DNA of 64,000 nt from Sphaerothrix gracilis (GTDB lineage: Bacteria; Cyanobacteriota; Cyanobacteriia; Phormidesmidales; Phormidesmidaceae), in assembly GCF_030405905.1 (NCBI RefSeq), contig NZ_JASATW010000009.1, positions 177,780 to 241,779 of the forward strand, given 5' to 3'. Shown in pieces: positions 1-9,081 of the stretch (its first letter is position 1; each line of letters starts with the position of its first letter). A model generated the notes under the pieces. The model was given only the letters and a program-made list of their open reading frames with translations. It did no database searches and was not told the DNA's origin. A program made the translations under genes and the position numbers.

Positions 1-11
1 ATGAAATCAGC

Positions 12-866
12 TTAAACGGCAGCACCTACCATTGTTCCAGTCTCAACTGACCACTGAGGCGTTTGGCTCATCAGTGGCTTAATTCCCTGGCTCACCTGAT
101 GCACCCACCAAAGCGTCTCTGTCCGAACCGCACCAAAGCCCGCAGCCCCCAGCCAGGCATCAACGCTGTGCTGGGCATAGTCTTGAATATAAGGTTCTTC
201 AAAAATATCCATTAGCCAGGTGGTTTGCCGCAGCGTTGTCTGACTGCCATCGAGAATCAGCACCTCCCCCCCCGCCGTCAGCAGGCGAAAAGCTTCCTGC
301 AGAATCTGCTGGGAAACGGCTGGCGGCGTCTCATGAAAGAGGAGACTGGCTGTTACCAGATCAAAGCTCGCTGCCGGAAATTCAGTCGCCTCGGCCTGAC
401 CATGCGTAAAGGTGATATCTAAAGCTTGGGTTTGGGCCTTATCTGCCGCTACCTTAAGCATATAGGGGGAGAGATCTAGGCCAACTACCTCAGCTTCAGG
501 AAATGCCTGCTTGAGCAGCAGCGTCGTCGAGCCAGTGCCGCAGCCCAGATCTAGAATGCGCCGGGGCTTGGTTTTGACCTGCTCCACGAGAGCCTGTCGC
601 ACCCAGGTTTCGTTGGGAGGCAGTACGTACCGGGTGATGGGATCGTAGGTGACGGCAGCGTCAGCAGTCAGGTAGCCGCCTTTGATGCCGTGAAAGTTTT
701 GCTGCTGGTAGTAGCTGGGATAGATAAAGTCGGGCCGCTGGCGGCGATCGCGCTCCTGCTGCCAGTCAATGCTGTTGCGATAGCGGAGCAAAGCCTCGCG
801 ATCGACGAGGAAATTAAAGGCGGGTGCCAAGAATCGCTCGAATAAAGTGTCTTTAGCGGCGGCCAT
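12..866 (-). CDS. class I SAM-dependent methyltransferase
   Basis: Transfers a methyl group from S-adenosylmethionine; the substrate cannot be read from the sequence. The SAM-binding glycine motif ILDLGCGTGS lies near residues 104-113, followed by an acidic strand end (VVGLDLSPYML) and a motif IV-like FDLVTASLLFHE. About 284 residues when the start is placed at ATG 866. The open frame continues to 983, but that would overlap the divergent gene at 929 and adds a poorly ordered N-terminus, so the inner ATG (MAAAKDTLF) is preferred. There is no clear Shine-Dalgarno sequence. The roughly 100 residues before motif I are helical and proline/tyrosine rich, as in many cyanobacterial stand-alone methyltransferases. 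Family sure, substrate unknown. Confidence 0.85.
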   Translation of the reverse strand: MAAAKDTLFERFLAPAFNFLVDREALLRYRNSIDWQQERDRRQRPDFIYPSYYQQQNFHGIKGGYLTADAAVTYDPITRYVLPPNETWVRQALVEQVKTKPRRILDLGCGTGSTTLLLKQAFPEAEVVGLDLSPYMLKVAADKAQTQALDITFTHGQAEATEFPAASFDLVTASLLFHETPPAVSQQILQEAFRLLTAGGEVLILDGSQTTLRQTTWLMDIFEEPYIQDYAQHSVDAWLGAAGFGAVRTETLWWVHQVSQGIKPLMSQTPQWSVETGTMVGAAV

Positions 867-928
867 AGGAGGTAAATAATTGCATCTCTCAATAAATTTT
901 AATAAATTAGCGATGAATAGCCGAGATC

Positions 929-1393
929 TTGAGGCAGTTTTCTGTGAATACCGAGGCAGATAGCAGGCTGGCTCAAACGCCATTGTTTACGCCTGAGCGA
1001 ATTGAGCAAATTTTGAGCTGGTGGCAGCAGTCTATGACGGCCCAGTCGGCTGCCAGCTTGTCACCCGCCCAGACAGCGACCTTAACGCAGCATCACCGTC
1101 ACCTGATGGAAGTTTTTTGCGTGGTTAAAGCCGGGGGGGTTGCCGGACAGATAGAAGCGGCCCAGGCTTTGCTACAGCGTGAACAGGCTGAGTTAGAAGC
1201 AGATTTAGCCGCTGCCGCTGCTGCAGCCGATGCCGACAGGGTCAGCGCGGTGAATCAAGAATTACGAGAACTGCATCGCTCTATTGGCTGGCGGATTGAC
1301 CTACTGCAGACCATCCATCCCCAAGATGAAGCCTTAGTTCAGACTCATCTCAGCCACATTGAACGGGTATTCGCTGCCGTGGCTCAGTCCTGA
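929..1393 (+). CDS. hypothetical protein, helical and alanine/glutamate rich
   Basis: I do not recognise this family. The frame encodes about 150 residues, mostly predicted helix, with an alanine-rich central coiled-coil-like stretch (residues about 70-115) and a C-terminal helix ending HIERVFAAVAQS. The start is uncertain: TTG at 929 or GTG at 944, both close to the start of the divergent methyltransferase. It ends 3 bases before the stop of the convergent gene at 1397, so the two genes are tightly packed tail to tail. Codon use matches the neighbours (GC-rich third positions), which supports real coding. Probably a small cytosolic cyanobacterial protein; no function assigned. Confidence 0.6.
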   Translation: MRQFSVNTEADSRLAQTPLFTPERIEQILSWWQQSMTAQSAASLSPAQTATLTQHHRHLMEVFCVVKAGGVAGQIEAAQALLQREQAELEADLAAAAAAADADRVSAVNQELRELHRSIGWRIDLLQTIHPQDEALVQTHLSHIERVFAAVAQS

Positions 1394-1396
1394 AGC

Positions 1397-1807
1397 TTAT
1401 TCAGCTTCATCTGGGTGCTGAATACGGTATTCAATGTCGTCGATAGTTTGGATTACCAAGCGGCGAGCCTGTAGATTCCAGCCCCATTTTTGAATTTGAA
1501 ACGCGGCGTAGAAGCCGATGCCAGTGGCAATAAAGTCTAAAGGCTGCGTCCATGAGATGCCCAACAGCAGCCCCAAACCGCCGATGCCCCAAAACGGCAG
1601 GGCCACGGTTTGTCGGTTTTCTTCGACCAGTTGCGCCACAAAGTTCTTGGGCATTTCCGCCGCAATTTCGGCTCGAATCTGCTGCTGCTGCTGCCGCGAG
1701 ACAGCAAAACTAAACTTACGGCGCAGCTTTTCAATTTTGCGAGCGTCGGTGCTGTATTCGGTCAGCTCGTCTTCGGCCATCGCAATTAGCTGCTCTTTTT
1801 GGCTCAT
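1397..1807 (-). CDS. hypothetical membrane protein, 136 aa
   Basis: A basic, glutamine-rich helical N-terminus (residues 1-60) is followed by two closely spaced hydrophobic stretches: FWGIGGLGLLLGISW (about 72-86) and DFIATGIGFYAAFQIQKW (about 91-108). This gives a likely two-pass hairpin in the cytoplasmic or thylakoid membrane, with a short charged C-terminal tail. No catalytic motif is visible and I cannot name a family. The ATG at 1807 is the natural start; the plus-strand frame across it is a shadow. It sits between two unrelated plus-strand genes and is likely transcribed alone. Confidence 0.65.
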   Translation of the reverse strand: MSQKEQLIAMAEDELTEYSTDARKIEKLRRKFSFAVSRQQQQQIRAEIAAEMPKNFVAQLVEENRQTVALPFWGIGGLGLLLGISWTQPLDFIATGIGFYAAFQIQKWGWNLQARRLVIQTIDDIEYRIQHPDEAE

Positions 1808-1870
1808 GGTTTCACGTTAGGATAATGAGAGATTCTTAAGAAAGGTTAAGGCATTACGTGCCCCGACGCT

Positions 1871-2845
1871 ATGACGCTGGATTTACCCTCGTTTCCTACT
1901 ACCCATTCTGAGCTGAACCTGCCATCAGCGGCGATCGCTCTAGAAGCTCATCACCTACGCAAAGGCTATGGTCGCGGCAAAAAGCGCTTTGAGGCAGTGC
2001 GGGATGTCAGCCTGACTATTCATGCCGGGGAAGTCTTGGCTTTTCTAGGCCCCAATGGGGCAGGCAAGACCACCACAATTAAGATGATTGCCGGACTGAT
2101 TCGCCCCGATAGCGGCAGCGTCCGCATTGCCGGACTCGATCCCCATCAGCAGGCCCGCGCCCTGAAGCAGGTCGGGGCTGTTTTAGAAGGCAACCGCAAT
2201 CTCTACTGGAAGCTGACCGCCCTGGAAAACTTAGACTATTTCGGCGTGCTGCGGGGCCTCTCCAGTCGGCTCGCCCGCCAGCGCGGCGCTGACCTGCTAG
2301 ACCAGTTTGACCTGGCAGACAAACGCCATACCCCGGTGCAAAAGCTATCGCGGGGGATGCAGCAAAAACTGGCGATCGCCGTTGCCCTGATCCATCAGCC
2401 CCGCCTACTGCTGCTCGATGAACCCACGCTGGGCCTAGACGTGGAAGCTGGCGAAACCGTCAAAGCCCTGGTGCGGCAGATTGCTCAGTCCGGCTGCGCG
2501 ATTTTACTGACGACCCACCAGCTCGACGTGGCTGAAGAGCTGAGCGATCGCGTTGCGGTCATTCGTCAAGGCCAGATTATCACCGAAAAACCGACTCAAG
2601 AGCTGATCCGCCAGTTTTCTGGTTCTACCTATCGCATCACCTTCGAGGGTGACCTGACAGCAAGCCAACAGCAGGCGATCGCCGCTCTTGGTGCCACCAT
2701 CCACCTCGATCATCTCACCTTCGCTGGCGAACCCGCTCAGCTTTATAGCCTCCTCAATCTAATTCAGCCCCTCCCCCTGCTCGAAGTGACGCAAGACAAA
2801 GCTGACCTCACTCAGGTTTTCCTCAAACTGATCCGCGATCGGTAA
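1871..2845 (+). CDS. ABC transporter ATP-binding protein (ABC-2 exporter type)
   Basis: Nucleotide-binding subunit that powers an ABC exporter. Residues about 60-75 carry Walker A (GPNGAGKTTT), followed by the signature LSRGMQQKLAIA and Walker B LLLLDEPTLGLD with the switch histidine in LLTTHQLDVAEE. The C-terminal 80 residues form the regulatory extension common in DrrA/CcmA-type exporter ATPases. An N-terminal stretch of about 30 residues precedes the ABC fold (EAHHLRKGYGRGKKRFEAV). The permease partner follows at 2954 on the same strand after 108 bases, so the two genes probably form one operon and one complex. Substrate is not predictable; drugs, polysaccharide or lipids are possible. Confidence 0.9.
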   Translation: MTLDLPSFPTTHSELNLPSAAIALEAHHLRKGYGRGKKRFEAVRDVSLTIHAGEVLAFLGPNGAGKTTTIKMIAGLIRPDSGSVRIAGLDPHQQARALKQVGAVLEGNRNLYWKLTALENLDYFGVLRGLSSRLARQRGADLLDQFDLADKRHTPVQKLSRGMQQKLAIAVALIHQPRLLLLDEPTLGLDVEAGETVKALVRQIAQSGCAILLTTHQLDVAEELSDRVAVIRQGQIITEKPTQELIRQFSGSTYRITFEGDLTASQQQAIAALGATIHLDHLTFAGEPAQLYSLLNLIQPLPLLEVTQDKADLTQVFLKLIRDR

Positions 2846-2953
2846 TCTTGTCCTGCTCCGTTCGGCTCCGCTCACGGGAGCGCTTCTATCTTCCCCAATC
2901 GCCCTCATCTCCTCTACCTAGCCATTACCCATCCACCCACCCACCTACCCAAA

Positions 2954-3727
2954 ATGCTGCCCCTCCTCCTCGGCGAACTCAAGCGCACCTGGATTCAGTT
3001 CATCCGCTACCCCGCTGAAGTCATTGCCGGACTCTTTATTATCACCACTGTTTTCTATGGCCTGTTTCTCAGCGCTCAGTACATGGCCGGACCCAGCATG
3101 GGTTTTGGCGATCGCCTTGATGCCGTCGTCATTGGCTACGTAGCCTGGACGCTGATTCTCTATATCGTCAACGACATCGCCATTGGCCTGCAGCTTGAAG
3201 CGCAGACGGGCACCCTGGAGCAGGTTTTTCTCTCACCGTTTGGGGCACCTAAAGTTTTCATTGCTCGCGCTTTTGCTAGCTTGGCCCTGCGGATGAGTTT
3301 GATTGTGCTGATTTTAGCCATTTTGATCGGCATTACGGGCAGCCGCTTGGCCTTCCCCCCCACCCTGGTTTTACCCCTGGCGACGATGCTGCTGGCTGGC
3401 TATGGTCTGGCTTTCTTTATGGGAGCCTGTGCCTTGGTGTTTAAACGGGTGCAGCAGGTACTGGGTGTATTTCAGTTTGCGCTGCTGTTTTTGCTAGCAG
3501 CTCCGACTGAAGAATGGGCAGGAGCAGGCTATTGGGTGGCGCAGCTTTTGCCCATGCTGCCCAGTACAGGGCTGCTGCGAGATCTGATGGCGCGGGGTGA
3601 AGGGCTTGATCCGCTACAGTTGGGCATTGCGATCGCCAACGGTGGCTTTTACTTTGGGGCGGGACTACTGGTGTTTCGCTGGGCAGAACGACAGGCCAAG
3701 GCCAAGGGACTGCTGGGTGGCTACTAA
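2954..3727 (+). CDS. ABC-2 type transporter permease
   Basis: Membrane subunit of the exporter whose ATPase lies just upstream. The 257 residues hold about six hydrophobic segments (VIAGLFIITTVFYGLFLS, VIGYVAWTLILYIV, LIVLILAILIGI, LVLPLATMLLAGYGLAFFMGA, VFQFALLFLLAA, LGIAIANGGFYFGAGLLVF). The LEQVFLSP segment after the second helix is the coupling region typical of ABC-2 permeases. The ATG at 2954 follows a pyrimidine-rich, adenine-poor leader without a clear Shine-Dalgarno sequence. Length is normal for the family. It ends 2 bases before the stop of the convergent gene at 3729. Confidence 0.88.
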   Translation: MLPLLLGELKRTWIQFIRYPAEVIAGLFIITTVFYGLFLSAQYMAGPSMGFGDRLDAVVIGYVAWTLILYIVNDIAIGLQLEAQTGTLEQVFLSPFGAPKVFIARAFASLALRMSLIVLILAILIGITGSRLAFPPTLVLPLATMLLAGYGLAFFMGACALVFKRVQQVLGVFQFALLFLLAAPTEEWAGAGYWVAQLLPMLPSTGLLRDLMARGEGLDPLQLGIAIANGGFYFGAGLLVFRWAERQAKAKGLLGGY

Positions 3728-3728
3728 G

Positions 3729-4085
3729 CTACTCTTCTACCTGAAACCAGTACCAGTCAAGGATTAACCACCTTCTCATGGACTGTTTTTCCATCAGGTA
3801 TATCGCTCGAAATAGCTCTGAGCGCTGGGATAAAAACATCACTAGCTGAGTCGGAATATTTTGAAAATACGTCAGGCTTTCAAAGACCACTGAGCGGGGC
3901 TGACAGAGCGGCGGGTAGTTTGTGCGGATAATGCGGACAAAATTGGCAGCGCTCTTATACCTCTGCTGCAGCGGTCGAGCCGTCAAGGCAAAAGCCCTGC
4001 TGCCCTGGCTGGCCTGTAGGGCTTGCAGATGCTCGCTAATAACGGTACGAATAGCCATCTGATCTGTTTGAGTAAGCACCATCAT
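3729..4085 (-). CDS. hypothetical protein, 118 aa
   Basis: Not recognised. The product begins MMVLTQTDQMAIRTVISEHLQALQ and has a helical N-terminus (residues 1-28), a basic middle (LQQRYKSAANFVRIIRTNYPPL) and an aromatic C-terminus (WLILDWYWFQVEE). The composition and the FVRIIRTNYPPLxxPRSVVFES pattern look like a small folded domain, loosely like DUF4864/SnoaL-type single-domain proteins, but that is only an impression. The start could be either of two adjacent ATG codons (4085 or 4082). Upstream lies an AT-rich 230-base stretch shared with the divergent ygfZ-like gene, which can hold promoters for both. Confidence 0.6.
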   Translation of the reverse strand: MMVLTQTDQMAIRTVISEHLQALQASQGSRAFALTARPLQQRYKSAANFVRIIRTNYPPLCQPRSVVFESLTYFQNIPTQLVMFLSQRSELFRAIYLMEKQSMRRWLILDWYWFQVEE

Positions 4086-4318
4086 AATGAGTCAAATCAG
4101 CCTCAATTATTGCTTTCTTTTTGCAAAAAAGGGTAAATTCTCAGCGAATTCTCAGCTAAATTTGCAATAAAGGGATATTTTCGGTGTTTTACGGCAGTTT
4201 TTTGAAGAATACGTGAAATATCTCACCTGTTTGCCCCGCTAACCGTAGGGTTTGGGGGCTGAGCCACAGAGAATATCGCTAAAATACTGGACAGTTAGAT
4301 ACAGAGCAGCGAACCCGT

Positions 4319-5380
4319 ATGAGTCAGTCTTTAGCCACTCTGCAAACTCAGGCAGGGGCCACCTTCGACAGCAGCCAGACTTTACCGCTCAGCTTTGGCA
4401 ATGATGCTGCAGCTTATGAAGCGGCTCAAACGGGATTAGCGATCGCCTGTCGCTCTCACTGGGGAAAAATTCGCGTTACTGATAGCGATCGCCTGCGGTT
4501 TTTGCATAATCAAACCACCCATGATCTACAACAGCTCCAGCCAGGGCAGGGCTGTGACACAGTCTTCGTCACCTCAACGGCCCGTACTCTTGACTTAGTA
4601 TCGACCTATGTAAAGCAAAATTCGGTCTTGTTGCTAACATCTCCGGAAATGCAGCAAAAACTTATTGACTGGATGGATCGCTATATTTTCTTTGCCGATA
4701 AAGTCAAGCTTGAGGATGCAACCGCAGAAATAGCGGCTTTTAGCCTGCTGGGGCCTCAGAGCGATCGCCTAGTTGCGCAACTAGGAGCGCCAGAGTTAGT
4801 GGGTCAGCCTCACGCTAGCCATCAAACTGTTGAGCTTGATCAAGCTGAGGTGCTTGTGGCGGTAGGCAGCGGCCTATCTAGTCCGGGGTATACCCTATTG
4901 GCAGCGGCAGAGCAGGCAGCTCCCCTGTGGCAAAAGCTAGTCGAGGCTGGAGCCGTTCCCTTAGGAGAGCAGGTTTGGCAGCGATTGCGGATTGAGCAAG
5001 GACGGCCCATGCCCGGTAGCGAACTGACCGCAGAAATCAATCCCTTAGAAGCAGGACTCTGGCACGCGGTTTCCTTTGAAAAAGGCTGCTATATCGGGCA
5101 GGAGACGATCGCGCGGCTCAATACCTATCAGGGCGTCAAGCAGCAGCTTTGGGGAATTCAGCTCGATCGCGAAGTACCTTTGCAGTCGCCTGTCATGCTG
5201 AATAACGAAAAAGTGGGCCTTCTTACCAGCTTGATCAATACTCCCGCTGGGGTAAAAGGCTTGGCCTATATTCGCACTAAGGCAGGCGGCAGCGGCCTCT
5301 CGGTTACCGTAGGCGCAGCCAGCGGCACCACCGTTGATCTACCTTTTCTTTCGCGTGGCTACCTTGGCTCTCAGCCATAA
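4319..5380 (+). CDS. ygfZ: YgfZ/GcvT-domain folate-binding protein (Fe-S assembly factor type)
   Basis: Homologue of the YgfZ/IBA57/CAF17 family, a tetrahydrofolate-binding relative of glycine-cleavage T protein that helps build or repair certain Fe-S clusters in the cytosol. The family signature K-G-C-Y-x-G-Q-E is present as FEKGCYIGQETIAR at about residues 254-267. The N-terminal half carries the GcvT-like fold (RVTDSDRLRFLHNQTTHDL). At 353 residues the length is normal for cyanobacterial members. ATG 4319 begins MSQSLATLQTQAG; no strong Shine-Dalgarno sequence is seen. Surrounded by unrelated genes, so probably monocistronic. Confidence 0.88.
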   Translation: MSQSLATLQTQAGATFDSSQTLPLSFGNDAAAYEAAQTGLAIACRSHWGKIRVTDSDRLRFLHNQTTHDLQQLQPGQGCDTVFVTSTARTLDLVSTYVKQNSVLLLTSPEMQQKLIDWMDRYIFFADKVKLEDATAEIAAFSLLGPQSDRLVAQLGAPELVGQPHASHQTVELDQAEVLVAVGSGLSSPGYTLLAAAEQAAPLWQKLVEAGAVPLGEQVWQRLRIEQGRPMPGSELTAEINPLEAGLWHAVSFEKGCYIGQETIARLNTYQGVKQQLWGIQLDREVPLQSPVMLNNEKVGLLTSLINTPAGVKGLAYIRTKAGGSGLSVTVGAASGTTVDLPFLSRGYLGSQP

Positions 5381-5539
5381 ACGATCGTTTTTTAAGCAGC
5401 GATCGCAGTAGTCAAAGGACAGCGCCTTTGCTGAGGATCAAAGCCCAGGAAGCTGAAAAGAGACTGAAATTCTGTCGGCTTGTCTGACAGCGTGACATAA
5501 GCTAACTGCATCATCCATCTTGCTTTGAGGACTGTGGCT

Positions 5540-6493
5540 ATGACAGCTTCTGTTGCGGATTTGCCTGCTGATAGCGTTTGGCCTGCTTTACCGCTGGCCG
5601 CTTGGCAAGACACCTATCAAACCCTGCACCTCTGGACGCAAGTTGTTGGTAAAATCCGCATGGCGCTCGCCCCTAAGCTCAATCACTGGTGGCAGTCTAC
5701 GCTTTATGTCACGCCGCGTGGCCTCACCACTGGCGCAATTCCCTACGGCTTCAGCAGCTTTCAAATCAGCTTTGACTTTTTGGATCATCTGCTGCGGATT
5801 GAAACCAGCGAGGGCAATCTTCACAACCGCGCCCTAATCCCCTGCTCAGTGGCAGACTTCTACAGAAACCTGATGAGCGCCCTAATGCAGCTAGGCATTG
5901 AGGTCAAAATCTGGACAATGCCGCAGGAAATTGCCAACCCAATTCCATTTGAGCAAGATGGTCAGCACAGCACCTATGATCCTGAGTACGCCCAGCGGTT
6001 TTGGCGGATTTTAGTTCAGAGCGATCGCGTCATGAACGCCTTTCGAGCTCGCTTTTTGGGCAAATGCAGTCCAGTGCATTTTTTTTGGGGCAGTTGCGAT
6101 CTGGCGGTGACGCGGTTTTCAGGGCGGCGGGCACCAGAACACCCCGGCGGTGTTCCCCACATGGCTGACTGGGTGACCCGCGAAGCCTATTCTCATGAAG
6201 TTAGTAGCTGTGGCTTTTGGCCCGGTGGTAACGGCACAGAAGCGCTTTTCTATGCCTATGCCTATCCGGCCCCCGACGGATTTGCTGATTACCCAGTCCT
6301 GCCAGAAAGCGCTTTTTATAGTCCTGAGCTGCAGGAATTTGTTTTACCCTACGCAGCGCTGCGTCAGGCAGAACACCCAGACGCAGCCCTCCTAGCTTTC
6401 TTGCAAAGCACCTACGAAGCTGCCGCCAACCTGGGTCACTGGGAGCGAGCAGAGCTAGAGCGCAACCCGACGATGGCCCTGACATCCCCATAG
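5540..6493 (+). CDS. DUF5996 family protein
   Basis: About 317 residues matching my memory of the DUF5996 family: WPALPLAAWQDTYQTLHLWTQVVGKIR near the N-terminus, a central HFFWGSCDLAVTRFSGRRAP block, and the HPGGVPHMADWVTREAYSHEVSSCGFWPGG block. The biochemical role of the family is unknown to me. The conserved histidines, cysteine and aspartates in the last two blocks could form a metal or active site, but that is inference. I chose ATG 5540 (MTASVADLP) over an upstream TTG because the family starts close to the WPALP motif. No linked operon partner. Confidence 0.82.
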   Translation: MTASVADLPADSVWPALPLAAWQDTYQTLHLWTQVVGKIRMALAPKLNHWWQSTLYVTPRGLTTGAIPYGFSSFQISFDFLDHLLRIETSEGNLHNRALIPCSVADFYRNLMSALMQLGIEVKIWTMPQEIANPIPFEQDGQHSTYDPEYAQRFWRILVQSDRVMNAFRARFLGKCSPVHFFWGSCDLAVTRFSGRRAPEHPGGVPHMADWVTREAYSHEVSSCGFWPGGNGTEALFYAYAYPAPDGFADYPVLPESAFYSPELQEFVLPYAALRQAEHPDAALLAFLQSTYEAAANLGHWERAELERNPTMALTSP

Positions 6494-6512
6494 CCCCAGA
6501 AAGATCGCCCAG

Positions 6513-6968
6513 TTAGTTAGCGACTGAAACCGTAGGATACTCGTTGAGCTGTAGCCAGTAAGCATCGATGACTGAGATCATCGTTGCCAGTGAATCAAAG
6601 CTAACAGGTTTGACCAGATAAGAGCTAACGCCCAAATCATAGGAACGATTGATATCTGGGCTTTCCCTAGAAGATGTCAAGACAACAACTGGAATGCGCT
6701 TGAGAGCCGGCTGCTGTTTTATCCACTCTAGAACCTCGACTCCAGAACGACGGGGCAGCTTCAAATCCAGCAAAATTAGGGCTGGTAAAGGGTAGCGATC
6801 GCGATCGGCATAGGTCCCTACACCCGCTAGATAATCAACGGCAGCATCGCCATCCTTAACGATTTGAATGGAATTGGTCGCATTGACCCGACGAAAGGCC
6901 CTCTGGATAAACAAAATATCGTTCGAGTCGTCTTCTACCAGTAGAATGCTGTGCCTGTTAAAGGCCAT
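6513..6968 (-). CDS. response regulator, single receiver domain (Rcp1-like)
   Basis: Stand-alone CheY-like receiver of 151 residues. It has the acidic pair in ILLVEDDSNDILF, the phospho-accepting aspartate in LILLDLKLPRRSG, the Thr/Ser position in VVVLTSSRE and the lysine in YLVKPVSF. The NDILFIQRAFRRVN N-terminus and the long beta4-alpha4 segment resemble Rcp1-type regulators that work with cyanobacterial phytochrome kinases. No kinase gene is adjacent, so the partner is elsewhere. No output domain: signalling must be by protein contact. ATG 6968 is followed by a hydrophobic strand, as expected for the family. Confidence 0.9.
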   Translation of the reverse strand: MAFNRHSILLVEDDSNDILFIQRAFRRVNATNSIQIVKDGDAAVDYLAGVGTYADRDRYPLPALILLDLKLPRRSGVEVLEWIKQQPALKRIPVVVLTSSRESPDINRSYDLGVSSYLVKPVSFDSLATMISVIDAYWLQLNEYPTVSVAN

Positions 6969-7136
6969 TTCAGGCTCCCTCTTGACTTGCTAAATATGCT
7001 ATTTACTAAAAACTCGCAGCTTCGGTAGCTTGACCATAGAGGGAATTTCTCAATAGCTAGCCCTATCTAATATGCCATGACTCACTGTCTTTATGTGTAC
7101 GCTAGCGTACCTAGCTTTTGGCCCTAAATTTTGCAG

Positions 7137-7889
7137 CTATCTGATTTGGGCGTCAAGCAAGCGAGCATATTCCGCCTTGACCAGGCTGTAGCACTCACAG
7201 GTAGCCGATTCCAGCGCTGTGCGATCCAAAATTTTGATTTGGCCTCGGTTGTACTGGATGATGCCAGCTTTTTGCAAGATGCCGGCTGCGACTGTGACGC
7301 TGGCGCGACGGGTACCCAACATGCTGGATAAAAAGTCTTGAGTAAGGTCTAAGGTATCCAATCGTACAGAGTCCTGTGACTGCAAAAGCCAGCGGGCTAG
7401 TCGTTCTTCTGTAGAATGAAAGCGATTGCAGGCGGCTGTTTGACTGACTTGTGACAGCAGCGCCTGGGTATAGCGCAGCAGCAACTTTTGCAGTGCCCCG
7501 CCTCGCTCAAACTCGGACTTAAGTACAGAGGCGTCCAAAGCGATCGCGCTGCCTGCAATTTGCACAATGGCGCGGCTAGAGTCGTACTGCCCGCCCAAAT
7601 AAACCGGATAGCCGACTATGCCATCATTGCCCACGATACCCGCTTCAATAGTCGAGCTGTTTTCCATGATTTGTACCAGTGAAACCATGGACTGGCTAGG
7701 AAAGTAGACCGTTGCAATCGGTTCAGTCGGTTCGTACAAAATCTGTCCTAGAGCCAGATCTACCCGTCTAAAATGAGGCGACAGTCGCAGATAGTCTGCT
7801 TTGGGTAGAGCCGCCAGCAAATAGTTCGCCACATCTGATAGGGGAGACTCAGACTGGCTTTGATCTGGTCCGTTGGGAGAAAAAGGCAT
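7137..7889 (-). CDS. Crp/Fnr family transcription regulator, copy A
   Basis: Predicted DNA-binding regulator of 250 residues. The N-terminal two-thirds is a cyclic-nucleotide-binding-like beta barrel (VDLALGQILYEPTEPIATVYFPSQSMVSLV). The C-terminal winged helix contains FLSSMLGTRRASVTVAAGILQKAGIIQYNRGQIKILD, where TRRASV is the recognition helix. The cNMP phosphate-binding signature (RSATV-type) is not evident, so the ligand is unknown. A second, similar regulator lies 3 bases upstream on the same strand (7893-8681), so the pair is probably co-transcribed and arose by tandem duplication. Confidence 0.88.
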   Translation of the reverse strand: MPFSPNGPDQSQSESPLSDVANYLLAALPKADYLRLSPHFRRVDLALGQILYEPTEPIATVYFPSQSMVSLVQIMENSSTIEAGIVGNDGIVGYPVYLGGQYDSSRAIVQIAGSAIALDASVLKSEFERGGALQKLLLRYTQALLSQVSQTAACNRFHSTEERLARWLLQSQDSVRLDTLDLTQDFLSSMLGTRRASVTVAAGILQKAGIIQYNRGQIKILDRTALESATCECYSLVKAEYARLLDAQIR

Positions 7890-7892
7890 AGC

Positions 7893-8681
7893 CTACGCCT
7901 CATAGATTGTGCGGCTAATAGTCTGTAGCCGTACCTGTTCTGCTTGCAGTAGCGCATAGCATTTACACGCACTCTGCTCTAGCGCTGGGCGATCGACGAT
8001 AGTGATCTGGCCTCTGCTGTAGCGAATCAGGCCAAGCTGCTGCAAATGGCCTGCGGCTGTGTTGATTGTGGCCCGCCGCGTACCTAGAAGTAAAGCGATA
8101 TATTTTTGAGTCATTGGCATTTCATTACACTGCAGGCGATCTTGAATGGAGAGGAGCCAGCGAGCGAGGCGAGGCTCAACTAAGTGGTGTATCCGGCAAA
8201 CAACGTTCTGAGCTGTTTGGGTGAAAGATAGCTGTAGATAAAGCAGTGCTTGCTTATTGAGAATTTCTCCTCGCTCAAACTCGGCCTTGAGGGTCTGAGC
8301 GTCAATCTTCATGGCGCCATCAGCTACCTGCACAACCGCCCGATTGATGGTGGAACCGCCGCCCAGTAAGGCAGACATGCCGACCAACCCTTCATTACCT
8401 ACTAGATTAAATTCGGTTGCCGCCGGCTCCAAACCTGAACTAACCAGCGAAACCAGTGAATTGAGCGGAAAGTAAACGTGTTCAATCGGCTGGCCGCTTT
8501 CGTAAAGGACTTGCCCCAACGACAGCCTGACGTGCTCTAGGTGGGGATGAAGGCGCTGATACTCTGCGGTAGGCAAAGAGGCAAGCAGACGGTTCTCTAA
8601 AGCTATGGGGCGCTGCGGTCGGTTATGGGACATGTTTTGGCGAAAAATCTGTAAAAAATATTGGCGTACTTGATTAGCCAA
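7893..8681 (-). CDS. Crp/Fnr family transcription regulator, copy B
   Basis: Paralogue of the gene just downstream: the same barrel (VRLSLGQVLYESGQPIEHVYFPLNSLVSLV), the same linker (LKAEFERGEILNKQALLYLQLSFTQTAQ) and the same winged helix (IALLLGTRRATINTAAGHLQQLGLIRYSRGQITIVDRPALEQSACKCY). It is 262 residues from the first start at 8681; an internal ATG at 8633 (MSHNRPQRP) would give an N-terminus closer in length to copy A. The recognition helices differ in a few residues (TRRATINT versus TRRASVTV), so the two may read related but not identical operators. First gene of the pair. Confidence 0.87.
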   Translation of the reverse strand: MANQVRQYFLQIFRQNMSHNRPQRPIALENRLLASLPTAEYQRLHPHLEHVRLSLGQVLYESGQPIEHVYFPLNSLVSLVSSGLEPAATEFNLVGNEGLVGMSALLGGGSTINRAVVQVADGAMKIDAQTLKAEFERGEILNKQALLYLQLSFTQTAQNVVCRIHHLVEPRLARWLLSIQDRLQCNEMPMTQKYIALLLGTRRATINTAAGHLQQLGLIRYSRGQITIVDRPALEQSACKCYALLQAEQVRLQTISRTIYEA

Positions 8682-9081
8682 TCGGTATAGCTGTGCCAGT
8701 AAGGCTCCGTATCGTCTAAAGAATTTGTCTTTAACCTAAAGAGGGAAACTAGCTTTGTACGATACCGTACTACATCAAATTAAATAAGTTCGGTCAAACT
8801 GTAATCCTATGCAAGGTAGATCAAGCCCTGTTGTGCCTACCTTCCGCCCACACGCTGAACGCCGCGACGTTAGCCCATCTGGGTTTTAGCAACTCTAAAC
8901 CATTTAGATCGGGCAGCAGCTGCAACATCAGACGCTTAGTTCTTTGCCTACCGTTTTATTAAGTGAACAGCATTATCCTGCCTGAAAGGCTGGCGGCATC
9001 AGCTTTATTCAAAGGCAGGAATGACTGCTATACAATAGCGATAGGGCCTTATTTTAACCTTTTCTTAACCCAGGAGCTTCT
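8682..9081. other. 400-base intergenic region
   Basis: Divergent space between the regulator pair and the mgtC-like gene. I see no convincing open frame or RNA gene. The right end holds a candidate promoter for mgtC (listed separately). The left end must contain the promoter of the regulator pair, but I cannot place its boxes with confidence. Confidence 0.5.
9008..9036 (+). promoter_or_regulatory. candidate sigma70-type promoter for the mgtC-like gene
   Basis: A TTCAAA box at 9008-9013 and a TACAAT box at 9031-9036 are separated by 17 bases, the usual sigma70 spacing. They lie about 46 bases upstream of the TTG start at 9082. The boxes match the consensus at 4 of 6 and 5 of 6 positions. This is a motif match only. 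Confidence 0.4.

Noticed and set aside
867..983. Extra 39 codons at the 5' end of the first methyltransferase
   Set aside because: They overlap the divergent gene and have poor coding character; the inner ATG is preferred.
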